Positions 33,760 to 45,858 of a DNA stretch of 64,000 nucleotides are shown here, piece after piece. Source of the DNA: Albifimbria verrucaria (taxonomy: Eukaryota > Ascomycota > Sordariomycetes > Hypocreales > Stachybotryaceae); NCBI GenBank assembly GCA_020081605.1, contig JAHREC010000049.1, forward strand, positions 3,968,001-4,032,000, in the 5' to 3' direction. A program made the translations under genes and the position numbers. Within the stretch, counting starts at the first letter, position 1. Each line of letters opens with the position of its first letter. The notes under the pieces are model-generated. The model was given only the letters and a program-made list of their open reading frames with translations. It had not been told where the DNA came from and did not search any database.

Positions 33760-35211
33760 ATGGGTTCACTAAACTTGCCGACGCAAGCTCTTTCAAAAGA
33801 TCTTGAAACAGTCGTCAACTCCATTCAGAATGTTGCGCAACGCCTCGTTGCCACAACGCAAGACGTTGCTAACGACCCTATCATCCATATTGCCAAGCCA
33901 ACAGATGTTCCTCTATTAAGAACTATCGGCACCCCTGGAGACGCACACGATGTTGAACAAGTTATTGAAGAAGCTTTCACTGCATTCGACTTTCGCATGA
34001 GAGTAAACCACCCGCGCTTTATGGGACTGATTCCGTCTCCGACGTCCCCGATCGCGTGGCTGGGAGACTGTATCGCCACGGCTTTCAATGCACTCGGCGC
34101 ATCAAAACTCCAGGCCTCAGGCCCTGTTGTTATTGAAAAGACGCTAATTGAATGGCTTGCATCCCGAGTTGGGTTCCCGGATAGTGCAGGAGGAATCTGT
34201 GTTTCCGGCGGATCCATGGCCAATCTCATGGGCATCGTCCTTGCCCGTGACAGATATGTGCCCCATGGAATGGAGACCAAGGCTGTTGCGTACTTTTCCG
34301 ACCAAACACACTATTCCGTGGCAAAAGCTTTGAAACTGCTAGGATTCAGCAAACATCAAATTCGACATTTGCCAGCTGATGACGCATTCCGGATGAGCCC
34401 AGAAACCTTGGAGGACGCTATCAAATCTGATCGGGACGCTGGCTTAGTGCCATTTCTCGTTGTCGGCACATGTGGAACAACAAATGTTGGTGCTGTTGAT
34501 CCATTAGCCCGAATTTCCGACGTTTGCAAGAGGCAAGGACTTTGGCTGCACGTCGACGGAGCATACGGAGCATCAGCCGTCCTGTCTGCAACGAGATCTG
34601 GGGAAGTCAGTGAGCTCAAGCATGCTGACAGTTTATCCTGGGACGCACACAAGTGGCTATTTCAGACATACAGCTGCGGGCTACTATTAGTAAAAGACAA
34701 GAGCAATCTCGTGAGAAGTTTCGCCAATGAGGGTGACTATCTCCGTGACGGCGTGGCCATTGAGGACGAGGACATCCCTAACTTCTGGAACTATTCTATG
34801 GAACTCACTCGTCCTGCATCACGTGCAATGAAGCTGTGGTTCACATTACGTGTACTTGGCGTCGAACGGGTTGGGGAGATGCTTGACCATGGTTTCAAAC
34901 TTGCAGAGAGGGCCCAAGAGGAGTTACGCAAACTCCCGGACTGGGAGATCACAAGCTCTGCCAATCTAGGTGTCATAACATTCCGCTACGTGGTGAAGGA
35001 TAAGTCCGCAGAAGAGTTGGACGAGCTGAACACAGAAATCTCAAGAAAACTTGTATCAAGTAATACGGCTGGAATACTTACAACCAAAGTTCGTGGTAAA
35101 GTCGCGCTGAGGATTTGTGCGTTGAGTCCACATCTAAGCCTCGATGAGATGTCGGATATTATACAAACAGCCGATAAATTTGCAAAAGGATCGAAGAACA
35201 CCAGTGGCTAA
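33760..35211 (+). CDS. Group II PLP-dependent amino-acid decarboxylase
   Basis: The ATG at 33760 opens an intronless, intact frame of 483 aa. Signature segments appear in order: HPRFMGLIPSPTSP near the N-terminus, ICVSGGSMANLMGIVLARD, THYSVAKALKLLGF, VGTCGTTNVGAVDPLA, LWLHVDGAYGASAVLS and SLSWDAHKWLFQTYSCGLLL. The Lys in DAHKW forms the PLP Schiff base and the Asp in HVDGAYGA contacts the cofactor. It belongs to the aromatic-L-amino-acid/glutamate/DABA decarboxylase superfamily; the substrate cannot be assigned. A compact, intron-free gene in a gene-poor neighbourhood is compatible with a secondary-metabolism role or horizontal acquisition, but there is no direct evidence for either. Confidence 0.9.
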   Translation: MGSLNLPTQALSKDLETVVNSIQNVAQRLVATTQDVANDPIIHIAKPTDVPLLRTIGTPGDAHDVEQVIEEAFTAFDFRMRVNHPRFMGLIPSPTSPIAWLGDCIATAFNALGASKLQASGPVVIEKTLIEWLASRVGFPDSAGGICVSGGSMANLMGIVLARDRYVPHGMETKAVAYFSDQTHYSVAKALKLLGFSKHQIRHLPADDAFRMSPETLEDAIKSDRDAGLVPFLVVGTCGTTNVGAVDPLARISDVCKRQGLWLHVDGAYGASAVLSATRSGEVSELKHADSLSWDAHKWLFQTYSCGLLLVKDKSNLVRSFANEGDYLRDGVAIEDEDIPNFWNYSMELTRPASRAMKLWFTLRVLGVERVGEMLDHGFKLAERAQEELRKLPDWEITSSANLGVITFRYVVKDKSAEELDELNTEISRKLVSSNTAGILTTKVRGKVALRICALSPHLSLDEMSDIIQTADKFAKGSKNTSG

Positions 35212-36420
35212 TGCCTAAATAGTACTTGAAAGAGTTTAGAAGGCTTATCTAGATATCAACTAGGTCCAAAATAGATTTTGAATAGAGAGGTTGCTCGGGC
35301 ATCATCTTCTTGGTGTCATCGGGACCTTGCCGGTTACACACTCGGAGCATCGTGGCTTAGAGGCATCCCCTAGAATGACCATCATCACCCCGATATTGAC
35401 CAGTACGTAAGAAGTAAACTCCGATACCAAGAGTACTGAGTCAGTTACAAATTATGCTTGCCTCTGGTAGAGCCTGGTCCGACACCGCGAGGATTCGTCA
35501 GCCTGTAGGACTTATGCAGAACATTAACGCCACTTGGCCTTCAAGGTCTCCGACGCCTCTCGTATCACCAACACAATGGCGTGCCATTAAAAGAGCCCGT
35601 AATTCGTATCGATCAGAAGTTGATATGACGGAAATGATCTTCCACCTCAAAGGGAGCACCTGACCCTCCCACCGCTAACGCAATGCAAATGCGGTGCAAC
35701 CTGCCTTGCTTCTACACTCCCTCCACTCTCGGGATCATCCAATCCTAGCAAGGGGATTCGTAACTGACAGCCTTCAACTTGGTCCTGTGACAGAACCTGC
35801 CTGTCTGCCTGTTTAATACGGCCCACAGTCTCTTATTCATACCCCCGTTATTTAGTCCGCGGACCGTGAAGTGGAAAAACCGTGGGGTTGAGGCATCAGG
35901 CAGCCTTGGGGGCTATCGATAAGTAGGGGCAGGCAGGGCAATGGGATCCTCAGAAAATCATGTAAGAATTCACTCATAGTATTACCATAATTTCATTCCA
36001 TGCCAGAGGATGCTATCACAATCTTAATGGATGAGTTCTGTGAATGAATATGTCTATGAATGTATACACTTTTTTTTTTTTGAAGGAGTTTCCATGCAAC
36101 TGCAATGGCTACAATCCATGATAATCGCATGTCATGTCAGACTTGAATAAATAAAACGTATGCTCTTAAAACTAAGCTGGAAGTCTAAGCACGGAGTGCC
36201 CTAACCATAAGAAACGAGAAAAATAAAATTGAAATATCGAAGGGTAAAAATGTTTGACGCTTCACTGTAACCAGAATCCAAGCCGGCAGCGTCTGTCGAA
36301 AAACCGAAGGTGAATAGAATTGTAAGGAGACCGAATGACCGTCAAATGGTCACAGCTCCGTCCAATCCAATCCATGATGGGGGCTCATGCGGCTAGTCTC
36401 AATGTCTAAGTCGAGAGTGT
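35212..36420. other. Intergenic interval
   Basis: About 1.2 kb without a supported gene. It contains a T12-13 homopolymer near 36070 and otherwise ordinary AT-rich sequence. Confidence 0.4.
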
Positions 36421-37304
36421 TCACCTACGGAATCTAGAGAACGCATCTTCGACCTGCTTCGCCATTGCAGCTGAAGCACCTTCAATCTAGCAAGTAGTCA
36501 GAATTGTGAGTTAAATTCAACAGGCGAAATCTTACATCCTCGGGTTGAAGGAAGTCAGCGGAACCCCAATCGATGATGTTGACATGGGTGATCTGCCCAG
36601 CACCATCTGAAACGAGCAAAACATTGGCTTCGGTAACATCCCTAGAGTCTGTAAGTATACGCTCATAGACCAGATAGAATGTGCTTACCGATGAAAGATT
36701 AGATTGTTCGTAATAAATGATTGCGCGTCAGCTGTAGTCATAGCAATGACCTGGTCAACCAAGGCATTGATTGCGTCCCGGTTAGCAATTTCATCATTGA
36801 GGAGGTCAATATACTCCTGAAGTCTGGACAGATTACTTCCACCACGTAGTTCCATGACCGTGAAATAGTCCTTGTTGAACTTGTCATCAAATACGGCCTT
36901 GAGCTGGTTGATCCTAGCAAGGCTATTTCGTTCCTCTTCAATTTCGATGTTCTTGGTGTGATACTTGACAACGACTGGACCTAGACTTGCACAGTCGGCA
37001 TCACCATCGCATGTGGTAAGATACACCTTGCCATAACTGCCTTCGCCGATCTTATTAATAATTCTGATCGTAACTTGACTACCATCGGCGGTATAGGTCC
37101 TGCCCACGGGGTCGTTGGTAGTTTTAGTGACGACGATTTGGCTGCCCAGTTCTATACGGCGGTCAGTATGATCAACCTTCAAAGGCGAAATAGGCAATGC
37201 TCACCGGGAGCACGGGCGACAATCCGGCTAGATCTCTCAGCCTTGGATGGATGTGCCGCACTGAAAGATGCAATGGCCACGAGGAACAAGGTGGAGAAAA
37301 GCAT
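36421..37304 (-). CDS. Secretory-pathway protein-kinase-fold protein
   Basis: Four exons (introns 36487-36535, 36642-36688 and 37152-37204) give 244 aa in frame. The first exon encodes a clear signal peptide (MLFSTLFLVAIASFSAAHP) followed by a dibasic/RIVAR segment. The mature part has a glycine loop (IGEGSYGKVYL), a VAIK-type lysine (VVVKYHTK), an ERNSLARI segment where the alphaC glutamate is expected, the intron-split catalytic loop HRDVTEANVLLV, and DWGSADF in place of DFG. The protein ends soon after, so the C-lobe is truncated: no APE or later helices. It could be an extracellular or ER-lumenal kinase-like effector, or a degraded kinase. Exon boundaries are strongly supported by phase and motif continuity. 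Confidence 0.75.
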
Positions 37305-38646
37305 GGTGCAAAGGAATTCAGCTAGAAGTCCTAAGAGTAATAACAGGCGAAAGACTTGTTGTGAAACAAAGAAAGTGGTTATGAACAAGAATATGAGTAT
37401 AAAATAAAAGCAGCGTTTGAATGAGAGAGTAAAAATGAATGAAAAGAAATGAAATGAAATGAATGGTAAACTGTGTTGGATCTGTATGAAGAGACCAAGC
37501 AAATTCTCCAAAGGCCTTTTATATTGAACATCTCGTCCAACTGATCTTACTTCTGACCCTACTTCGAATTTGCCATAAGGGATGACCAGAAACCCGCAAG
37601 AGGTAATTTTTCACATGCAATCGATAACGGTGACCCCAGGAAGAAGCTTAGAATGCCTTACTTGCGGTTTCAGCCGCCCATAGCTCGAATTATTTCTAAA
37701 GCCTGCGCTTATCGTTTAAAGACCGTGGTCTATAGTGTGGAAAGGCTCAATAATAGCACTTAGGAGTTTGATGACACCACGATTGCTCACGCATGCTTAT
37801 GCGCTTATGCCAAGAGTCTTTCTTCAAGCTGGAAAAAGAACTATTATACGTTCGTAACATGGTTATTTACTTATACGGCTGTTTTTCTATTTCAAGTATT
37901 AATTTGCTTTACCACCAGTATTCATTATTCATATTGACACCTTTATAGGTGGAAGTCATGGGCACTGATCAACTTGTTCTACTCTGGCCAATCGCATAAT
38001 GGCAACCAATCCGAACAACAAGTTGGCCAGATGTTCTGTAATGACGTGCGGTATCGCACCGTTTATATCATCTTAAAAGATTTTATCAAGGCTAGATAAA
38101 ATTGGTATCTGCGTCTCATTCAGCTTGTCCACGTGAGAAAGTCATATGAAGACTATATAAAACAAGTATTCATACTTAATTGAGGTGCAGTGCGGTATTC
38201 GAGGGATGCCCGCAATCTCGGAGAATTTCTCCTGTAGACTAAACAAGTAGAATAGCCATCTTGGTAATTTCTGCTTCATACTCAAAGCATGCGCTGAAAA
38301 ATTCATTTTCAGGTCAAATAGACGAAAGGATTACATAACAAGGGTCTATCTAGATATAATAGAGAAGCTGATGGCATGGAAAGAGATTCGGTTTGCAGTG
38401 AGGTACAGCCAATACAGCGATATATGGTCAAAGTTCATCGCCATACAAAAGGTTTATCCTCGGCGCAAGCCAGTCTACTTGATAACAAATATCCGACTGA
38501 TATGTTTTTATCATACATACACTGTTCAACACAAATTATGCATACGGGATAAGGCTTGTCTTCGGATGCAAGTCATGCATAAATTCTTGAATTTAATAGC
38601 TGGTGAGCCCCTAACGCGTCAAAAGAAAGTATTATTTGGTCTGCTC
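37305..38646. other. AT-rich intergenic interval
   Basis: About 1.3 kb with low GC and no ORF of coding character. The left end should contain the promoter of the secreted kinase-like gene. Confidence 0.4.
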
Positions 38647-39307
38647 TTACTTCAGCAGGCCTATAAATTCCTTGGTTCTTGTTATGTCCTGAGTCACTGG
38701 GTCGTTGTATGAACCTTCAAGCCTAGAAGTGTTGGGATTTTTGGAGCAGCAGAACCAGTCAGCGACACACTGGCTGAGCATGCCACGACGCCCTACAGCC
38801 TTAAGCATGATAGAATGATAATTTATTTTATCATTTAGTGCCTGCATATTGGGATCCAGAATTGCAGGCGATATATTAAACGCTCCTGATGCGTTGGGAA
38901 GAAGCAGCATAAAATAAGAAGAAAACGAAAACTCCTTCCTGGGCTCTGCCTTATCTGCACTTGCTAGTTCCGTCTCTACGGATTGCATACTGAATAGACA
39001 AATTAGTCAGGGATACTATCCTGCACAAGATGAAAATAGGAACTTCATCACCCTAGCCAAGCGGCTAGAGATACGACTAGGCCGACCTTAGAGAGGCTCT
39101 GTTTATCCACAATGGCTTTTTAAGAGCCCTGGCGCGTCTGGGAAGGGGAGCAAGGTAGCGCATCCTACAGGAGATGAGACTCTTGGCCAGCTCACTGGCC
39201 TTGCTTTCATGTTCCACAATGCCGCCCATCATGACTGCAATTGGAGGATGTGGGACATTTTCTCGGATCAGCCTCAGCCTTTTTGCTTTGCCACGGTCTG
39301 GAGACAT
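38647..39307 (-). CDS. Hypothetical protein, probably two exons
   Basis: A frame from the ATG at 39307 (HPPIAVMMGGIVEHESKASE ... RALKKPLWINRASL) and a second from 38988 (MQSVETELASADKAEPRKEF ... YNDPVTQDITRTKEFIGLLK) lie in tandem on the minus strand. Between them is an intron-like stretch with a CTGACTAA branch site and TTCAG acceptor; joining at a GTCGGC donor keeps phase, but that donor is weak. The second ORF alone (113 aa) has its own ATG. No domain or signal is recognised in either part, so two separate genes, or non-coding ORFs, remain possible. Confidence 0.35.
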
Positions 39308-39435
39308 GGGTATATGTCATTAGTCTCTTTCTCGAACACTCCTATCCAGGCAAATAAAGCTTCCTTCGTCAAAACCTCATTTTGCTCCTTCATTGACCAC
39401 CTGGAAGCCTCCTGGGGCGGCTCAATGATAGCGTT

Positions 39436-41106
39436 ATGTGGCCTACCTGGAAACTTTTCAATAGGCCGGTTGAGATTTTAGGCACTGTCTTATGGCTGGT
39501 AGCTCACGCCGATGCTGACTGCACACCCTACCCCGTCGCAGCCCCAATACGCAACGTCACATTGTCAAACGGTCAAATATCCCGAGGTATCGCGTTGTCA
39601 ATTGGAACTCCAGAGCAACATCTAGCCTTCACGCCTCGATGGTGAGCATATATTGACGCGTCCAAGGCTCTTATATTGACTGTAACAGGCCCACCAACAA
39701 TGTCATCATCCATAACTCTGACAATGGATATTGTCGGAACCCAAGCTTCACCGAGACTGCATGCACAACATGGCGTGGGGTCTGTATGATTTGAGCAGTT
39801 CTGATTCTGCTGGAGTAGCTGACCCCAGCTCAATCGCGGAAGAGTTAGATGACGTAAACAACATCGCGTCGGGCTACATTGCAGAAAGGTTTGTTCTGAG
39901 TGCGAACACATCCATATCAGGTATGCCTTTTGGAAAGGCTTTCCGCAATGGTGATGTCTATGAGTACTCACCTCGCAACATGCTTGGCATGGGCGATAAT
40001 TCTACTGTGCTACGGATTCTCAAGGATACTGGGCGAATAGTTTCCCGTACGTGGAGCCTGTACGCAGGATGGAATGGAGCCGCAACCAACCACCAACGGG
40101 ACGGTGTGTTTGTCTTTGGCGGCTATGATCAAGCGAAAGTATCCGGCCGCGGTTACAAATTTCCCATGGGAGGATTCGGAACTGGCTGCCGCTCGCGCCT
40201 CAGAATTTCCATCAGCGATATGGTGCTCAATCTCTCGAACGGAACCAATGTCAGCTTGTTCGAGGACGATACGAAGCCATTCGATACCTGCATTTGGCCA
40301 CAAGTCCCATTGCTCATGACGTTGAACAATGACCCTTTTACAAGATGATGGACAAGTTCATCAAAACATCTCAACCGTCACAGCACGGTTTGCTGCCCGA
40401 CACTAGCCCACTTAGCTCGAAGGCGCCACCTTACACTGGAGATTTGACTATAACGATCGACGGAGGTCCCTCTATTCGCATACCAAATCACCAGCTGATC
40501 CAGCCCGACCAATCGGTTACAGAACCTGACGGAGAGCTGATAAGGAATGGGACTGTGGAACTGCTAACCATTAAACGAATTCCGGACGGATCGAACAATT
40601 ATCCTACCCTGGGTAATATCTTCCTGTCAGCGGCTTATCTCATGGGAAACCTGGATGCGAATGAATTCACGATATGGGAAGCGAATCCGAGCGATGACGA
40701 GAATCTAGTGGCGGTGGATGAGATTGGGCAGGAGGTCAAAGAGTTTTGCACAGAAGAGCAGACATCCTCGGCTCCAGAAACAACACCGCCTCCAAACAGC
40801 CAGAATCCAGAGAAGGACTCAAGTGGTTTAAGCACCGGGGCTATTGCAGGCATTGCCGTTGGCTCTGTAGCCGGCATTGCAGCCTTGGCCGTGGGATTGT
40901 TCCTCATCTGGCGCCGTCAAAGAAAGACTGCCAGCTACGACACAACTTCAGACCGAGGGTCCGACAAAGAATTAAACCAGGGGTTCCAGACATCGATCTC
41001 TGGGCAGCAATCCGAGCTACATGGAAACAGCGTGAAGCCGGAGTTGCACACAACCGAATTCAGGCCAGAACTTCAGGATACAAGGGTTACTCCTGAGTTG
41101 GCATGA
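39436..41106 (+). CDS. Pepsin-like (A1) membrane protein without catalytic Asp motif
   Basis: Two exons (intron 39642-39688) and two missing bases (G run 39777-39780, T run 40336-40339) give 541 aa. An N-terminal hydrophobic segment (VEILGTVLWLVAHADA) acts as signal sequence. The A1 fold is visible in ALSIGTPEQHLAFTP, VFVFGGYD and NYPTLGNIFLSAAYLMGN(L)D. However, where FDTGSS is expected the sequence reads FTPRWPTNN, and no second DTG/DSG is seen, so proteolysis is unlikely. The C-terminus has a Ser/Pro-rich stalk, one membrane helix (AGIAVGSVAGIAALAVGLFL) and the stop-transfer WRRQRK, then a cytoplasmic tail with three PEL(H/Q/A)-type repeats. It may be a surface receptor or scaffold derived from an aspartic protease. 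Confidence 0.8.
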
Positions 41107-41658
41107 TCACGCACCACCAGTGGGATGTGGTGACTGGTCGCAATAGCCGCCAAGACAGCTGCATATGTTTACCTACATTTTGAATTTGATAATGAGATGA
41201 GGATTTCCTGATATTGCTGCAGATAATTCCATCAACCAGTATATCCTGCTGGTTTCAAAAATAATGGATGGAGTGGGGTAGGCTGGAGTAGAGTGGTGCC
41301 TCGCAGCAGATGTCATAAATAGACCAAAAGACAGTTTAGGCTTGAATGATAAAATAGAGTAACTACTGGAATCAAATGGCTTCCAATGATACATGCACAT
41401 CTCTATGTACTATTTGCGCGGATATGTGGTTTATTCCAAGCTCTAGACTGAAATCGGAGGAAAGGATATCGGAGGATCAGGACCTATAAATGTAAACGTG
41501 CTGTACTTCAACCAGGGAAACTTAGGTATACTGTAGCTAGTCTAACTTTGCTACCTTTTCCGAAGCTGATCAGTTCAGGCAGACCATAGCCTTTCTAGAA
41601 CACGCACTCTGCATCTCTTGATACATGCCACGTAGGCACGTGGGAATTGGCGCAGTTA
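41107..41658. other. Convergent intergenic interval
   Basis: About 550 bp between convergent genes. No gene or structured element seen. Confidence 0.4.
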
Positions 41659-43361
41659 TCACACGACTTCTTTCACGGTAGCTTCAAATCCTGTCTGGCG
41701 TTTCGTTGTGATGATAAATGAATCGCTGTACGGTTCAATATTCTCATGCATTCCAAGAGCAAACGTGAAATCGAAACGCCGAACAATGGTAGCTGTGGCA
41801 ACGTACAGCTCAGCCCAAGCAAGACTATGGAAATAGTGAGCACTTCTTGCTACAACTCGCGGCATGTTTGATCAACACTTACTACATCCCCATGCAGATT
41901 CTTGTACCTCGAGAAAAGGGAGCATATGTGCCATCTGCTTGTCTTCGGGCTTCCGCATCAAGCCATCGCTCTGGTCTGAATGACTTAGGCTCGGGATAAA
42001 GGTTCTCATCGAGATGCATCAACAGTGTTGTCATCCCCACCGGTGTGCCTGCTGGAATTTGCCACTCCTTATAAACGAGACCACGATCTGGAGCAATTCT
42101 TGCCAAGCGAGTGCAAATACCTGGCATCAAACGTAGGCCTTCCATTAATACAGCGGTTAGGTATGGTAGATTCTCAAGAGTGGCCCAGCTGAGAGGCTCG
42201 TTTCCCTTGCTTAGTCCAACAGCCTTAAGTTCAGATCTCAGTTGACCCAGAATGTCACGATTACTGTAGATATAGTATAGCGTGACGCGTAGGACTTGAG
42301 CGGTTGTTTCGAACGCAGCTCCTGTGATGGTGCTAATATCGTCATTTACTCGTTCAAAGGTCTTTTCCGAGGCAGGTAAATCAGATTGTAAAATGGCATG
42401 CACCAGAGTCGGCGGCTTTGAATCTCCGGGTTTGTAGTCAGAGATGCTAGCCATAATGCTCTTAACAAGTTCCATGATATCCTTTAGTATAAGATAGTCA
42501 GCTAGCATGTTCATGGCGAGGTCCAAGCTCAATGGGCTCTGGACGGCTAATGGTAAACGTACCCTTGTATATGAGAAGAAAGATCTTGTCCCAGCATCTC
42601 CCATATTCTCCAGGAAAGAGAGAGGTATTGACTGCAGCAATGGGCCGTACCATCGAACATGCTTGGTGATTTGCCACACAATACCACCATTCTGAAATAT
42701 TGTTGCCATAGCAGCATTAAAATCTTTGGCATCTAAGTTACCGTAGCTCTTCCCCAGGAGATATTCAAGCGCCACATCTCGAGCAAATGCGCTCACAGCA
42801 GCACCCAGATCTAGGGAGCTTGACCTGCTAGCAAATTCGCTGATGCGTTGACAAAGCTTATTTGTCTTAGCCTGGATAATATGCTCATTCTTGAGGATAT
42901 TTCGCTTCGAGAAGAACGGGTTTAAAGGGCCTCGGCGTTGTCGATGCAGATAATGATCGGCTGTACAGATCGTGGATTGTTTGACTCCAAAAGCATCATA
43001 AGCCCAGCTGTACTTATTCCAGCGACCGTCTTGGCGATACAAGTATTCATAGAATGTGGCGTCGCTCACATGAAGCTCATGTGGGCTGATGCGAATAATG
43101 GGCCCTTTGCTTGAGTAAGTTTCTCTTCCAACACATTGCCGTCTACACATTACCATATTTTTTATGCAGCTCAGCAATTTTGAAGGTGTAACGTCCGCGG
43201 CAAACCACATCATAGTAAGCCTCATACCATCTTGTTGCCGCCGCCAGTTTCGGGCCAGGAAACTTGGCCAGAGGATGGAAGTATAGCCTGTATGTCAAAG
43301 TGCCAGCTATGTAGAGTACAATAGCGGTGGCGAGGGCCGAGGTGACTGTTGTTATATCCAT
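41659..43361 (-). CDS. Cytochrome P450 monooxygenase
   Basis: Four exons (introns 41825-41882, 42482-42562 and 43105-43153) give 504 aa exactly in frame. The N-terminal anchor is [20 protein letters not shown], followed by the Pro-rich hinge [14 protein letters not shown] and [15 protein letters not shown]. The I-helix reads [11 protein letters not shown] (Phe-Glu where many P450s have Gly-Asp), the ExxR motif is EGLR, the PERW motif is FRPERW, and the heme loop is [17 protein letters not shown] with the ligand Cys, interrupted by the last intron. It resembles class II microsomal P450s of fungal secondary metabolism (trichodiene-oxygenase-like group, inferred), acting at the ER with a reductase. 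The 81-nt intron 42482-42562 keeps frame, so a retained form is possible. Confidence 0.9.
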
Positions 43362-44811
43362 GGTGTTGTGTTCGTTATGATTAGAAAGAAACATAAGTTC
43401 TAACACGGGCAAGTAGCTGATATCCCTCTGTGTGCGTCTCTGTGAATAAGAGACGGTGGCGGAGAGGTAAACAAACCTCTGGATGTTGACTTGAAGCAGT
43501 CAACTCAAATAACCCCAACCGGCCAAATTCGGGGCAGAACCAACATGCATATGCTACGTCCAACAAGTTGTTATTCCGCAGCCAATTCGCAATTCGTAAC
43601 AGCCCCTCTTTTCTGGGCCACCCAAGGAATTACATTGAAGTTTGAAGCAGTCCAATCTACGGCTGGCCTGGGGAGATTGGATATCTGCAGTTGGTCCACC
43701 AAAATTGATATTGAATGTCTGATCGACCTCACGGCTCGATGCAAGGAAGGTGTTGGTCCTCCCATATAATTCTTGATACTGCAATAGAGTACTCTGCTAT
43801 TTATTTCTCTTTTCGTATGGTCATTGAGAAGCTTGGCATTGAAGGGTCAAAATGTAGCATGATTTGGCATCTATTAGTGACAATTCATATTTGAGGTGCG
43901 CTCCTATTTGCCGTTGCACCTTTTGAGGCATGTACACTTATTTACTAGGACAAGGTGTTTGTGTTCGCAAGGAATCGCACAGGTGGTCACTGGTTAGCAA
44001 ATTCCTCGTCTTTTAGAGGTTATGTCGGTAACTGTAGAGTACTAGTAGGTCAAAGCATTCTGATAGACTGAAGCAATGCTTAACTCCATGACTCATTTCC
44101 GTACGTGATATATGCCTTAACAAATATTCGTCATTGTCGCTCACTCATTCTTCGGAATAAATTACAGTGCCATATTAGTTGCTCTTACCGATAGCCTTTC
44201 TCATGCTTGACTTTCCATTTGCAAGTCTGTATCTTAATTTTCTTTTGGATGCACCGCTTTGTCCCAGCACCATAGACGCATTTCAGCTTCCAACCCATTA
44301 AACCGATGGCCAATGTCTTCTTTTGTGTAATTGTTGCGTCGATAGCTTTAAATAATTCACATTCACATAAATTGTGTGCTTATCAACCAGAGACGAACGG
44401 TAGCTCTTAAAAATGTACCGGCTAGGCCATGCATCAATCTTCACCAGCAAGAATTCTCAGTAGCGAGGGACTTTCGCTTAAATATAGCATGCTCCAAACC
44501 CATATCATGTTAGGGGTAGACCCTCTTTCAAATTCGGTTTCTGGGGCAATTAAGTGAGAGGCTCATTGCCGCAGCCACATCGAACCAATAGTGCGGATCG
44601 TCATTCGCGGAGAATCCTTTCCTGCAACCCTTGTCAAAAGGCATAGCCACCTTGTGTCAAACCAGGAATGCTCCCAACCCCTCACCGCATGTCGCCGATT
44701 TTCAGCCTCAATCCCTCTTCAACAAATCCTACTCTGGTCCCACAGGCCTCCCCGTTCTTCCATCACTATCCACTGAGCCCACATCACTCTGCATAGTTCG
44801 GTCAACGCAAC
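43362..44811. other. Divergent intergenic interval
   Basis: About 1.45 kb between divergent genes; it must hold both promoters. No coding sequence supported. Confidence 0.4.
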
Positions 44812-45858
44812 ATGGTCAGCAGATTTTGGACAGTGGCCGCTCTGGCAGCGGCCTTCTACTCAGCACCTGGTTGTGCTCAGTCCAACGAGCAGAAGCCCTT
44901 AACCGATGAGGAGAGGCACCCTGGCAGCGACACCCAACTGTCTATAGTCAGGGACCCAGAGTACTCATGTTACAGCAAGGTGATGAAGAAGCTGGATGTG
45001 CCTGTCAACACCTGCGTCTCGGCCAACTTCACTCTTGATAGCAACGTGCACATTACGAATCCCGGATCGTGCCCTGGTACTGGCCGTTCGCCGTATCTGG
45101 CCATCTATCCGAGCTCAGACTGCACTGGCGAGTACAGTCATCCGACCTGGTACGATGGATGGGGTCATTTTGGGCCTGGATACTGTCTTAGTACGGCCGC
45201 TTGGGGACAAAGAGTCACGCCGGTTGAGAACCAATGGTCTATCCTGTTCCGCTGTGGCGAGCCTGAGCCCTCTGAGCTGAAGAAACTCGAGATTGGTCTA
45301 CCCACGCCGCCTCCGAAGGAAAAGCCCAAGGCGCAACCTCGACCTACGACCGCCTCCATCAGCGACTCGGCATGTTATATCCCAGGCCTCCCGGGTCTGC
45401 AAGGCGCACCTCGCTTCATATTCAAGCGTACCGAGGCGGACAACTGCATCAATATCACACCCAAGAGACGCCTCAAGATCTATCGCAACGCTCTGTGTGC
45501 CAACGGCACGGAGGCGCTCTTTGCACGCTACGCCGGTACAAACTGTCGCGGCAGCCCGGTCGTGCTGCGTGAAGTGACTGAAGATTTGATGGCGACAAGG
45601 TATGAGAGCTCGTGCATTGACATGGGCGGAGAAGAAGCAAGCAGCTACACATTTTGGTGCACGGGTGAAGTACACCAGAAGAAGGTCACGGAAGACTTGT
45701 TTGGGGATGACAGAGAGGGCGTCACAAAGCTGCATTTCACCAACATGAAGCCGGGCCACGTTTCGTCAGACAACTCGGCTGCTGGTGCATGGCGGACCGG
45801 TGCCTTTGGTATTGCCGTGGGCGTTGTCGCTGTAGTTGTTGGGTTCCTTATGTCTTGA
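44812..45858 (+). CDS. GPI-anchored Cys-rich cell-surface protein
   Basis: An intact intronless ORF of 348 aa. A signal peptide (MVSRFWTVAALAAAFYSAPG, cleavage near GCAQ) is followed by two Cys-containing domains of about 100 residues, each with patterns such as YPSSDCTGEY or RYAGTNCRGSP and a closing FRCGE or FWCTGE. They are separated by a Pro/Lys-rich linker (PTPPPKEKPKAQPRPTT). The C-terminus has small residues (SSDNSAAGAW) before a hydrophobic tail (GIAVGVVAVVVGFLMS), a typical GPI attachment signal. N-glycosylation sequons (NFT, NIT, NGT) are present. The repeated domain is not one I can name; a structural or adhesin-like wall role is plausible. Confidence 0.85.
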   Translation: MVSRFWTVAALAAAFYSAPGCAQSNEQKPLTDEERHPGSDTQLSIVRDPEYSCYSKVMKKLDVPVNTCVSANFTLDSNVHITNPGSCPGTGRSPYLAIYPSSDCTGEYSHPTWYDGWGHFGPGYCLSTAAWGQRVTPVENQWSILFRCGEPEPSELKKLEIGLPTPPPKEKPKAQPRPTTASISDSACYIPGLPGLQGAPRFIFKRTEADNCINITPKRRLKIYRNALCANGTEALFARYAGTNCRGSPVVLREVTEDLMATRYESSCIDMGGEEASSYTFWCTGEVHQKKVTEDLFGDDREGVTKLHFTNMKPGHVSSDNSAAGAWRTGAFGIAVGVVAVVVGFLMS

